This document shows positions 1-5,254 of a DNA stretch of 5,254 nucleotides, piece by piece. Each line of letters opens with the position of its first letter. Position 1 is the stretch's first letter. A program made the translations under genes and the position numbers. The stretch covers positions 1-5,254 of the forward strand of contig JAFMSA010000352.1 in NCBI GenBank assembly GCA_017353855.1. Reading direction: 5' to 3'. The DNA is from Alphaproteobacteria bacterium. Its GTDB lineage: Bacteria; Pseudomonadota; Alphaproteobacteria; ATCC43930; CGMCC-115725. Under the pieces are notes generated by a model. That model had not been told where the DNA came from and did no database searches. It was given only the letters and a program-made list of their open reading frames with translations.

Positions 1-13
1 CCGTCACCTCTAA

Positions 14-375
14 GCCAGGAAGGAGAGGCTGCCCTTCTTCGATGCATTCGAGCACCGCTTCGCACGGCAGGCGCGCATCACGGCGGCCCTGACCGGCGTC
101 ATCGGTTTGTGCTGCCGATCCGGCCCGGTCACTGGTAGCGCTTTCACGAGGCCAGCGTCTGGTGGATGCACGCGATGGTTCTCGTATGCCCGTTCTTCAC
201 ATCGACGCTCTTCGTGCGCGAAGCTGCGTTTGTGCATCGCTGACTCCTTGGCCGCGCGCGAGCCCGCCGGTAGCAACCTTTTGCGCTCGTCGAATCTCTG
301 CACCGCGTCCTTTTGGCGTTGAGCATCGTCACGGTCTTCGGCGCCGTCGCGGGCAGTCATGTTTTTCTTGACTGA
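14..375 (+). pseudogene. Decayed integral membrane protein gene, C-terminal part
   Basis: No single frame is open, but two plus-strand frames join into one plausible membrane protein. Codons from 14 read RLPFFDAFEHRFARQARI, then TAALTGVIG. Near 104-110 the reading must slip by one base (equivalent to one lost base), and codons in register with 139 then read RFHEASVWWMHAMVLV, with FAL at 280 and LHRVLLALSIVTVFGAVAGS near the end, stopping at TGA 373-375. Three stops interrupt this second frame: TAG 136-138, TGA 241-243 and TAG 271-273. The TGA sits after HR, where tryptophan (TGG) would be a natural ancestor. The joined product has at least two hydrophobic segments. It resembles, from memory, a family of small uncharacterised membrane proteins with RFARQAR, WWMHAMV and GAVAGSHG motifs; I cannot name the family securely. 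The 5' part is missing (TAA at 11-13, then the window edge). It ends 6 bases from the stop of the convergent CBS-BON gene. The minus-strand ORF over this stretch is probably a shadow. Confidence 0.5.
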
Positions 376-381
376 CCAGCC

Positions 382-1080
382 TCAAATCACCGGATAGAGC
401 GGTCCCGGACGGCATCCCGAAACCATATGGTCTTCAACAGCGCGAACGCCGGGAGTATTTTCAGCCGCGATGCGGAGCGCTCTGCGTTCCGCATCTGATC
501 CGACGATATTCCAGAGATGGACAACGCCATCTGCGACGACGATGTTCCCTTCCGTCGGGTCCGCCCATCTTTGGCTGCGCAGCTCAGCGAGCAGTCGGTC
601 CCGGATCATGCGGTCCCCGCCCTCGTCGCCCGATTGACCTCCGCCGCTCGCGAGCACACGAAGCAGATCGGCGCGACTCACGATACCGACGATCTTCCCG
701 TCTGTGACAACGGGAACGCGTTTGATCCGTCTGTTCTCCATAAGGTCGGCAATTTCGCCCAGTGTGGCGAACTCGCCGATGCTGATGACGTTTCGGGTCA
801 TGATGTCGGCCACCCGTCTGCCGTGCGACTTGACGTATTCGGCAGCCAATCGGGAGTTCGGCGCAAACCAGTCGCTCCATCGGGCGCGGTGGCGCTCGGT
901 CCTGGTCTCGGCGCGGCGCAGCATGTCCCCCTCGGTGACGATCCCGACAAGCCGCCCGTCCCTGCCCGCGACCGGTACGCCGCTGATGCGCTGGCTGACC
1001 ATCAATTTTGCGACGTCGACGACGGTAGCGTCTTCCGCCGTCGTCACCACACTCCGCGCCATGACATCGCTCGCCCGCAT
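382..1080 (-). CDS. CBS-domain pair protein with C-terminal BON domain
   Basis: A 232-residue cytoplasmic protein with two CBS repeats followed by a BON domain. CBS1 spans about residues 7-60 (VMARSVVTT, then ISGVPVAGRDGRLVGIVTEGD). CBS2 spans about 93-145 (IMTRNVISI, then IKRVPVVTDGKIVGIVSRAD). BON covers about 157-222 (IRDRLLAEL, then GVVHLWNIVGSDAERRAL). A basic linker with WSDWF joins the CBS repeats. Tandem CBS modules typically bind adenine nucleotides and sense energy or redox state; BON domains are thought to contact membranes or ligands. No catalytic domain is attached, so the partner is unknown. The start at 1080 is chosen because AGGAGGG lies at the right distance upstream (about 1085-1091). 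The in-frame ATG at 1137 has no such site and would lie on the edge of an operator. Two FNR/FixK-like dyads lie upstream, so induction under low oxygen is likely. No terminator is visible after the stop. Confidence 0.93.
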   Translation of the reverse strand: MRASDVMARSVVTTAEDATVVDVAKLMVSQRISGVPVAGRDGRLVGIVTEGDMLRRAETRTERHRARWSDWFAPNSRLAAEYVKSHGRRVADIMTRNVISIGEFATLGEIADLMENRRIKRVPVVTDGKIVGIVSRADLLRVLASGGGQSGDEGGDRMIRDRLLAELRSQRWADPTEGNIVVADGVVHLWNIVGSDAERRALRIAAENTPGVRAVEDHMVSGCRPGPLYPVI

Positions 1081-1083
1081 CCA

Positions 1084-1091
1084 TCCCTCCT
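1084..1091 (-). promoter_or_regulatory. Ribosome binding site of the CBS-BON gene
   Basis: On the minus strand CAGGAGGG precedes the ATG at 1080 by a few bases. This is the strongest Shine-Dalgarno match in the area and decides between the ATG at 1080 and the longer in-frame start at 1137. Confidence 0.75.
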
Positions 1092-1111
1092 GTCTTCGCG
1101 GCCGGCGCGAA

Positions 1112-1117
1112 GTTATG
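1112..1117 (-). promoter_or_regulatory. Possible -10 element of the CBS-BON promoter
   Basis: CATAAC on the minus strand matches TATAAT at four of six positions. Its centre lies 29 bases downstream of the centre of the nearer TTGA-N6-TCAA dyad. A class II FNR promoter would have about 32, so the hexamer could be shifted by a few bases. The predicted start of transcription is near 1102, giving a short leader of about 20 bases. No good -35 hexamer is seen, as expected for an activator-dependent promoter. Confidence 0.35.
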
Positions 1118-1136
1118 CCCACAGGCGGCCAAGGCA

Positions 1137-1150
1137 TTGACGTGGATCAA
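1137..1150 (-). promoter_or_regulatory. FNR/FixK-type operator, proximal to the CBS-BON gene
   Basis: The 14-mer TTGATCCACGTCAA (minus strand) fits TTGA-N6-TCAA, the binding pattern of FNR, Anr and FixK activators. Its centre is 63.5 bases upstream of the CBS-BON start codon. If it is a class II site centred near -41.5, transcription would start near 1102. This is the natural activator position for that gene. The protein that binds it is not encoded in the window. Confidence 0.7.
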
Positions 1151-1175
1151 CAGGATTTCGAGCGGCGATGTTTCA

Positions 1176-1189
1176 TTGACCGAGTTCAA
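1176..1189 (-). promoter_or_regulatory. Second FNR/FixK-type operator
   Basis: TTGAACTCGGTCAA (minus strand) is a second exact TTGA-N6-TCAA dyad, centred 39 bases from the first. It could be an upstream site of the same promoter, near -80. It could also serve a plus-strand transcript starting near 1224, but no gene follows there, so the first reading is preferred. Confidence 0.55.
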
Positions 1190-1770
1190 CCCGATCGATT
1201 GGGCTGCGTCCGTCAAGCCCGCGGAGTTTCAGTCGTGGAGATAGGCGCCGTCAGGCGGCCGGCGCGCTCGAGTGAGCCGGCCAGGCGGTGGGGGTGCCGG
1301 CCTGCGACGATCTTTTGCAAATGCCGAACGCGCATGCGTCACGCAGAGCGCACCAGTCCCCTCCCCGACAAACCCGACCGGCAACCCTGAGTATTCTCCT
1401 GACGGCAAGTCTTGCGCCAGGCCTCACGCTAGCCCCGCGCAGACCTCAATCGCGCACCGCCTCGGGATGCGAGAGCTGGCCGAGTGTTGCGGTGCGCCCG
1501 ATTGACGGCCCGACCAAGCGGCTGCTGTGCCATCTATTGGCCTCGGGAGCCATCGCCGAAATCTGACCGCGACCGCTCGTCTCTGCCGGAGTGCACCCGG
1601 TCGGCAGCCTCCATCAGCCTGACGAGGTGTGCGGCCTGCCGCAGCAAAGGCTCTTTTTGGGCGCGGTTTACATGGCTTTGGTGATCTCTCGAACGACGGG
1701 CACGAGCAGCGGACCGTACGACGCCGATCCTCAAGTAATCAGGGACGGCAAAATGCTCGCGAGGAGGGGC
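1190..1770. other. Long intergenic stretch without a supportable gene
   Basis: About 580 bases lie between the upstream operator and the end of the oxidase gene. I read all six frames. Only short, arginine- and proline-rich or low-complexity translations appear, with no ribosome binding sites, domains or recognisable motifs. Splicing frames together, which revived the pseudogene at the left edge, gave nothing here. No convincing terminator hairpin with a T-run follows the oxidase stop. It could be very old decayed coding DNA or hold an unseen small RNA. Confidence 0.5.
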
Positions 1771-3321
1771 TCAGCTGCAGTCGAATAGCGTCATAAACCC
1801 AAAATCCATGTGTGACTGCATATGGCAGTGGAAGAGGCTGCGGCCCGGCCGATCAGCAGTGAAGTCTATTGTCATTTCTTGGAAGCTGCCGAGCATGGCC
1901 ACGTCTTTTGTCACGCCAGATGTCGGCACGCCGGCAATGCTGGTGATTTCGAAGCTGTGCCGGTGCAGATGAACGGGATGGATATCGTCAGTGGCGTTGA
2001 TCATGTGCAGTCGGTAACGCCTGCCAAGTGACAGGCGGAACATCGGCTCCAGCGTATCCATCGAAAAGGCGGCGCCATTGATCATGAATTCGTCGAATCC
2101 TTCGCGTGCTCCGATCCGTGCCGTGAAGGTCATTTCGATGGTTTCGTCCGGCGTCGAACTGGCGGCATTCCGGTTGCCGAACTGCCCATAATCCCAGCGA
2201 AACGGCGGCGGCTTCCGCCATTGCGGCTTGCCGGTCGCGCCGGCATATTCGACGACGATACCCATGCCGCGGCTGCGGTCCTCGTCCGCGAGATCGCCGA
2301 GCACCCAAATGCCCGGCTGTTTCATCTCGACGAGGACAGACACACGCTCGGCCGGACCTACCCAGAGCACCGGCGTCTCCAAAGGGTGCGGCACCGGGTT
2401 GCCATCGAGTGCGACCGCTCGAAAAACATGGCCCGGCAGTGCCAGGCTGCGGATTTCGCTGGCGCTTGCGTTTAGAACGTGGAACAGCACGCGCTCGCCG
2501 GACTGGACGCGGACCGGCTCCCCCTGCGCAAGCATGCGCCCGTTGATCGAGAAAAAATTGTAAGCCGCCTCGTAGCCCGGCTTAAGGCCCGCTTTGAGGG
2601 CGACGAGCATTGCTTTCTCTGATGCCTCATGCAGTCCGGGTACGCGGCCGGTCGGCGCCAGGAAATCCAGCGGCATCTCGGTGCGAGACAGGAACGGCCC
2701 GAACTCTTTGAGCGTCAGAAACACTTCGCGGTCGAAAGCGCCCGGGTCATGTGCCGGCTCGATATAAACAGGCCCGGCCTGCCCGCTGTAGAGCCCGGCG
2801 GAGAGGTCGGCACCGGCGTGGAGATGGGTATGGTAGAACCGGAACCCGTGCGGGCCGGGCGTGAAGGCGATGCGCCGCATGCCGTGCGCGGGAATAAAGG
2901 GCGTTCCTTCTTCCGCGGCGCCATCCACATCAACCGGCACGAGTTGCCCGTGCCAGTGCAGCTGTTCCGGTGTGTCAGTATCGTTGTGGATGTCGACAAC
3001 GACGCGCCTTCCCTCGGAAAGACGCAGCAGCGGCCCGGGGAACTGGCCGTTGTAGAGCTTGGTCGAGACCGTCGCGTCCGGCCCGAGTTCCACGAGGCCG
3101 GTGCCGATGCGGATCGTGTATTCAGCCGCTTTGTTCCGGGCCGTTGCCGCACTTCGTGGGGGACTACCTGGAGGATCGGCGGGTTCCGCATTCGTTCCGG
3201 ACGGCGAAGCGGGGACGCCCGCTGCGAGCGCGGCCATCCCGCCGTACCGGAGCAGATCTCGGCGATGGACGATCTGGGCGGCATTGGCGTCGCCGCTATG
3301 GCCGTGCGGATTGTCACCCAT
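1771..3321 (-). CDS. Tat-exported three-domain multicopper oxidase (laccase-like)
   Basis: A 516-residue periplasmic enzyme that oxidises a substrate one electron at a time and reduces oxygen to water. All four copper motifs are present: HWHG at 122-125, HTHLH at 164-168, HPVHLH at 448-453 and HCHMQSH at 498-504, with the type 1 cysteine at C499 and ligands H448 and H504. The cupredoxin domains cover about 66-190, 200-360 and 390-516. The residue 10 after C499, where CueO-type enzymes have the axial methionine, is F509, as in some high-potential fungal laccases. The N-terminus has a twin-arginine motif (HRRDLLR, 19-25) followed by YGGMAALAAG, so export is likely by Tat. No methionine-rich copper-binding insert is seen, which argues against CueO. 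The substrate is unknown: phenols, metal ions or other donors. The start at 3321 has GGAGAG upstream, unlike the in-frame ATG at 3417. Its start overlaps the stop of the small ORF at 3314-3733. Confidence 0.94.
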   Translation of the reverse strand: MGDNPHGHSGDANAAQIVHRRDLLRYGGMAALAAGVPASPSGTNAEPADPPGSPPRSAATARNKAAEYTIRIGTGLVELGPDATVSTKLYNGQFPGPLLRLSEGRRVVVDIHNDTDTPEQLHWHGQLVPVDVDGAAEEGTPFIPAHGMRRIAFTPGPHGFRFYHTHLHAGADLSAGLYSGQAGPVYIEPAHDPGAFDREVFLTLKEFGPFLSRTEMPLDFLAPTGRVPGLHEASEKAMLVALKAGLKPGYEAAYNFFSINGRMLAQGEPVRVQSGERVLFHVLNASASEIRSLALPGHVFRAVALDGNPVPHPLETPVLWVGPAERVSVLVEMKQPGIWVLGDLADEDRSRGMGIVVEYAGATGKPQWRKPPPFRWDYGQFGNRNAASSTPDETIEMTFTARIGAREGFDEFMINGAAFSMDTLEPMFRLSLGRRYRLHMINATDDIHPVHLHRHSFEITSIAGVPTSGVTKDVAMLGSFQEMTIDFTADRPGRSLFHCHMQSHMDFGFMTLFDCS

Positions 3322-3733
3322 GCGCAAATCTCTCCGATAGGGGCAACTTTCCGTCGGCTTGGGCGAGCCGACGCTGCACGCTGGATCCGGTCGAGTACGT
3401 ATGCCAATGCGCGGCATATGACCAAGCGCGGGTCGCCGAGTTAAAGTCGCTGAAAAACCCGCACTTCTCCAGTTTCAGCGGCCAGGTGTAGGCGATGATG
3501 TATTCTCTTCTGACAATAACCTGATCAGGCTGGAGTTCAGTGCCTTTGACTTCCTCCGGAGTCCGATTGTTGTTCTTTTGGCATTGGAGGAAATTATTTG
3601 GTAATTCGGGATTGGAATTTCCATCGAGTGATTCGTTATCCTTGAAAACCGAGCTGTAGCCGCCTTCTTGCACCGCGATGGGAGCTGCATGAGGCAAAAT
3701 CAGCGCGCGCGGGAACCAAGTGAAACGCGGCAT
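3314..3733 (-). CDS. Unrecognised 139-residue protein, coupled to the oxidase gene
   Basis: I do not recognise this product. The ATG at 3733 lies five bases after a good GGAGG (about 3739-3743), and the ORF ends inside the oxidase start: ATG and TGA share eight bases (3314-3321), a usual arrangement for translational coupling. Residues 1-22 contain a mildly hydrophobic stretch (ALILPHAAPIAV) that could be a weak export signal. Residues 25-80 are polar and asparagine-rich, and two cysteines follow (CQ and KCGFF). The last 40 residues look less protein-like, so the true gene may be shorter or frameshifted. The DNA at about 3490-3660 is clearly less GC-rich than its neighbours, which suggests foreign origin or a non-coding leader. 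If real, it would be the first gene of a two-gene unit with the oxidase, perhaps a secreted partner. The alternative is a long structured leader with a chance ORF. Confidence 0.45.
   Translation of the reverse strand: MPRFTWFPRALILPHAAPIAVQEGGYSSVFKDNESLDGNSNPELPNNFLQCQKNNNRTPEEVKGTELQPDQVIVRREYIIAYTWPLKLEKCGFFSDFNSATRAWSYAAHWHTYSTGSSVQRRLAQADGKLPLSERFAHG
3448..3480. repeat. Inverted repeat, 8-bp perfect stem
   Basis: CGCTGAAA (3448-3455) and TTTCAGCG (3473-3480) are perfect reverse complements around a 17-base loop. It lies inside the small ORF, about 130-160 bases upstream of the oxidase start codon in the transcript. It has no T-run directly after it, so it is not a standard terminator. 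It may be an RNA structure affecting the oxidase, or chance. Confidence 0.4.
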
Positions 3734-3738
3734 CAAGA

Positions 3739-3743
3739 CCTCC
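3739..3743 (-). promoter_or_regulatory. Ribosome binding site of the small ORF
   Basis: GGAGG on the minus strand lies five bases before the ATG at 3733. It favours this ATG over the TTG directly before it (3734-3736) and is the main reason to treat the small ORF as translated. Confidence 0.5.
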
Positions 3744-3766
3744 AGGAAGCCTGGTGGGAAATATGC

Positions 3767-3787
3767 TAATGCGACTTACTCGCATTA
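3767..3787. promoter_or_regulatory. Perfect 8-bp dyad, candidate operator for the oxidase unit
   Basis: TAATGCGA (3767-3774) and TCGCATTA (3780-3787) are perfect reverse complements around CTTAC. The dyad begins 34 bases upstream of the small ORF's start codon. A possible -10 hexamer (CATATT, minus strand, 3760-3765) lies next to it, so a bound protein would overlap the promoter. The AATGCGA and TCGCATT arms resemble Fur-type iron boxes of proteobacteria (arms like AATGCGA around a short AT-rich centre), but the centre differs. A different metal or stress regulator is equally possible. Confidence 0.45.
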
Positions 3788-3918
3788 TTGCAGGCATGCG
3801 CATCGCTGTGCAAGGGAAATTCCGCCCGGGAACTTTGTTGGAGGTTGCGGGACTGGTGAGCAGTACCCGCCACCGCTCCGGGCTAACCTCTCTTATGGGT
3901 CTGGTCCTTGAAGTGCTG

Positions 3919-4180
3919 CGGCGTCTTCATCAGGAAGCGGGTTGCTCCCATCCGGGCCTTGATCGTGCCGAAGGGAGGCTCGACTCGGTCCCGTCGACGA
4001 CGTCCGGTCCGCAGGCCCGGTAGGTCGCTCCGACGGTAGAGTTTTCCGCGAGCCGGTGGACCTCGTGATGGAGAACCCGCAACCTTCCGGCGGGTTTGCC
4101 GATTTCCGCCTCCCGCGCGCGGCCATGCATGGCAACCATTCGGTGATCGGAGAACAGACCGGGTTCCGCGATACCTTCGC
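3919..4180 (-). pseudogene. Remnant of an IS1182-like transposase, C-terminal fragment
   Basis: Positions 3919-3990 on the minus strand encode DRVEPPFGTIKARMGATR followed by FLMKTP. This is very close to the near-C-terminal signature of IS1182-group transposases, usually EHPFGTIKARMGATHFLMKTLP. Upstream, in a different frame, GLFSDHR and KPAGRL (the family has CPAG before a cysteine cluster) suggest that the preceding region is present but frameshifted, to about 4180. After MKTP the match ends at once; the usual LPRVATEMALHVLAYN block is missing. So both ends are lost and no active element exists. The left boundary near 3919 is sharper than the right. No terminal inverted repeats or target duplications could be made out. 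The 117-residue ORF over it (3883-4236) is not an intact gene. Confidence 0.65.
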
Positions 4181-4611
4181 CGGGTTCGGTACCGCACTTT
4201 GCGTGGCGTTTGGGCCTCTCGCGCGCGCAGCCTCATTGGGGAGATCGACGACGAGACATTGTGGCGGCGCGAACCGCTGCCGCTTCAACGGGCGGGCATC
4301 GTCAATCGGCTCCTATTCGAAATTGTCAACCAGGGCGGTCGAGGGCTGGCGATCAAGAAGTTCGGCCGAGTCGATACGGGTGCTGCGGCGTTCACTGGCG
4401 AGCAGCCCGTTGTTTCCGCTCGCGCGGTTGCATTACGGGGGGCCCGCTGCGGGACCGCAGCTGCAATCACGTCGATTGCACGTATACAGGGCGAGCACGG
4501 CGAGGAGGAGATCCCGCCGATCGCCTGCGCGAAAATCGGGTCGTGACGAGGCTGGATGAGGTTTCGGTGAACGCTCTGGTCCGTGGCAACATCCCCCTCG
4601 GCTGCCGTAAC
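4181..4611. other. Stretch before the GH65 gene without a supportable gene
   Basis: Several short ORFs cross this region on both strands, the longest a plus-strand frame at 4199-4546. None has a ribosome binding site, a recognisable motif or support from a neighbour. One minus-strand frame reads smoothly over about 50 residues around 4230-4390 but holds a TAG stop. It may be more decayed mobile-element DNA. The promoter of the GH65 gene should lie in its right part, but no clear -35/-10 pair was found. Confidence 0.45.
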
Positions 4612-4617
4612 GGAGGG
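4612..4617 (+). promoter_or_regulatory. Ribosome binding site of the GH65 gene
   Basis: GGAGGG lies six bases before the ATG at 4624. The spacing is ideal and supports this start. Confidence 0.75.
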
Positions 4618-4623
4618 TGACAG

Positions 4624-5254
4624 ATGCGAAATGCGCTAGAACCGAACCCCGATCCCGCGTGGGTGATCGAGGAGCGCGGGTACGATCCGCTTCGCGAATG
4701 CTGCAGCGAGTCGCGCTTCGCGGTCGGCAACGGCTTCCTCGGCACACGCGGCGCACGTGCGGTGAGCCGCGGCCCTATGTGGCTATCCTGGATGCACTCG
4801 CTGCACTGGGCCTCCTGGCCCCGTACCTACATCGCCGGTCTGTTCGACACGCCCAATATCGAGCCCCCTGTACCGGCATTGGTGCCGGCAGGCGACTGGC
4901 TCAGGGTCCACATACACCTGAACGGCAAGCTCCTGGTGCTTCGTTCGGGCCAACTGCTCTCGCACAGTCGGATCCTCGACATGCGGCGAGGCCTGTTGAT
5001 CATGGACTGGCGCCAGCGAGATCCCGCCGCCGGCGTCATCCGGGTGCGGACGTTGCGTCTGGCTTCGCAGGCAGAGCGCGCTGTCGGGCTGCAACTCCTC
5101 GTTCTAGAGGTTGAGATGGGTCAAGTCGCGGTGACGCTCGAAGCGGAGGTCGAAGATGCCGGTCTTGGACTCGAAACCGTCCGGCTGGAGCACAATCTCG
5201 GCGTGTGGCGCAGCGAACAGTCCGACAAGGGACTCGCAATGGCGAGCGCGGCAT
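4624..5254 (+). CDS. Glycoside hydrolase family 65 protein, N-terminal part
   Basis: The first 210 residues of a cytoplasmic GH65 enzyme; the gene continues past the right edge. The family comprises inverting phosphorylases and hydrolases of alpha-glucosides (maltose, trehalose, kojibiose, nigerose) and is usually about 750-800 residues long. Seen here is the N-terminal beta-sandwich domain: WVIEERGYDPLRE (13-25), the family signature SRFAVGNGFLGTRGA (30-44), TYIAGLFD (69-76), then VPAGDWLRVHIHLNG (89-103) and RILDMRRGLLIMDWRQRD (117-134). The catalytic (alpha/alpha)6 barrel with its general-acid glutamate lies outside the window, so neither the substrate nor phosphorolysis versus hydrolysis can be decided. 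GH65 genes are often followed by a beta-phosphoglucomutase-like gene, which would be worth looking for just beyond the edge. Codon use is typical high-GC, with no sign of decay. It is transcribed away from the other intact genes. Confidence 0.93.
   Translation, partial: MRNALEPNPDPAWVIEERGYDPLRECCSESRFAVGNGFLGTRGARAVSRGPMWLSWMHSLHWASWPRTYIAGLFDTPNIEPPVPALVPAGDWLRVHIHLNGKLLVLRSGQLLSHSRILDMRRGLLIMDWRQRDPAAGVIRVRTLRLASQAERAVGLQLLVLEVEMGQVAVTLEAEVEDAGLGLETVRLEHNLGVWRSEQSDKGLAMASAA

Noticed and set aside
10..360. Minus-strand ORF of 116 residues after the CBS-BON gene
   Set aside because: Only a weak A-rich sequence precedes its ATG, the product has no recognisable motif, and the plus strand here reads as a decayed membrane protein, so it is probably a shadow.
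363..381. Possible terminator between the convergent gene ends
   Set aside because: TTGA and TCAA flank the short region, but the interior does not pair into a stable stem and there is no proper T-run after one.
517..1140. Plus-strand ORF of 207 residues
   Set aside because: Antisense to the well-supported CBS-BON gene; no motif or ribosome binding site.
1534..1734. Minus-strand ORF of 66 residues downstream of the oxidase
   Set aside because: TTG start without a ribosome binding site; arginine-rich translation with no recognisable feature.
3322..3417. Longer in-frame start of the oxidase at 3417
   Set aside because: No ribosome binding site there, and it would put 32 extra residues before the twin-arginine signal; 3321 has GGAGAG upstream.
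2629..3444. Plus-strand ORF of 271 residues
   Set aside because: Antisense shadow of the multicopper oxidase, whose copper motifs are intact on the other strand; long antisense ORFs are common in high-GC genes.
3754..4023. Plus-strand ORF of 89 residues crossing the dyad and the transposase scrap
   Set aside because: It spans two unrelated features, and its second half is antisense to the transposase signature.
4199..4546. Plus-strand ORF of 115 residues upstream of the GH65 gene
   Set aside because: The composition is fairly protein-like, but there is no ribosome binding site or motif and the opposite strand reads about as well, so neither can be supported.
1..5254. tRNA, rRNA, CRISPR array or phage genes
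   Set aside because: No cloverleaf-like sequence, ribosomal RNA motif, regularly spaced repeat or phage protein motif was seen on either strand.

Overview
The window is high-GC bacterial DNA with dense coding and strong GGAGG-type ribosome binding sites. It holds two complete, recognisable genes on the minus strand (a CBS-BON regulatory protein and a Tat-exported multicopper oxidase) and the 5' part of a glycoside hydrolase family 65 gene on the plus strand. The FNR/FixK-type operators, the CBS-BON architecture and the general gene style suggest an alphaproteobacterium of the Hyphomicrobiales type. That is an inference from style, not a proven assignment.

Layout from left to right. Positions 14-375 (+) are a decayed membrane-protein gene, readable only across one frameshift and three in-frame stops. 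It converges on the CBS-BON gene (382-1080, -). Just upstream of that gene are two TTGA-N6-TCAA dyads (1137-1150 and 1176-1189), the clearest regulatory signal in the window. About 580 bases (1190-1770) follow with no gene I can support. The multicopper oxidase occupies 1771-3321 (-). Its start overlaps by 8 bases the end of a small unrecognised ORF (3314-3733, -) in a locally AT-richer stretch. An 8-bp perfect dyad (3767-3787) sits where the promoter of that pair should be. Around 3919-4180 (-) is a broken piece of an IS1182-like transposase, and 4181-4611 has no supportable gene. The GH65 gene starts at 4624 (+) behind a good ribosome binding site and runs off the right edge.

How the parts may work together: the CBS-BON gene looks controlled by low oxygen through an FNR/FixK-family regulator. 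The oxidase would act in the periplasm, using oxygen and copper, and may form a two-gene operon with the small ORF. GH65 enzymes cleave alpha-glucosides such as trehalose, maltose or kojibiose, often by phosphorolysis, and act in the cytoplasm. Nothing ties the three genes into one pathway. The transposase scrap, the pseudogene and the empty stretches suggest an accessory stress or metabolism region undergoing decay and rearrangement. I did not find a convincing undescribed multi-gene system. The points most worth checking are the paired operators, the pseudogene, the dyad upstream of the oxidase unit and the small coupled ORF.
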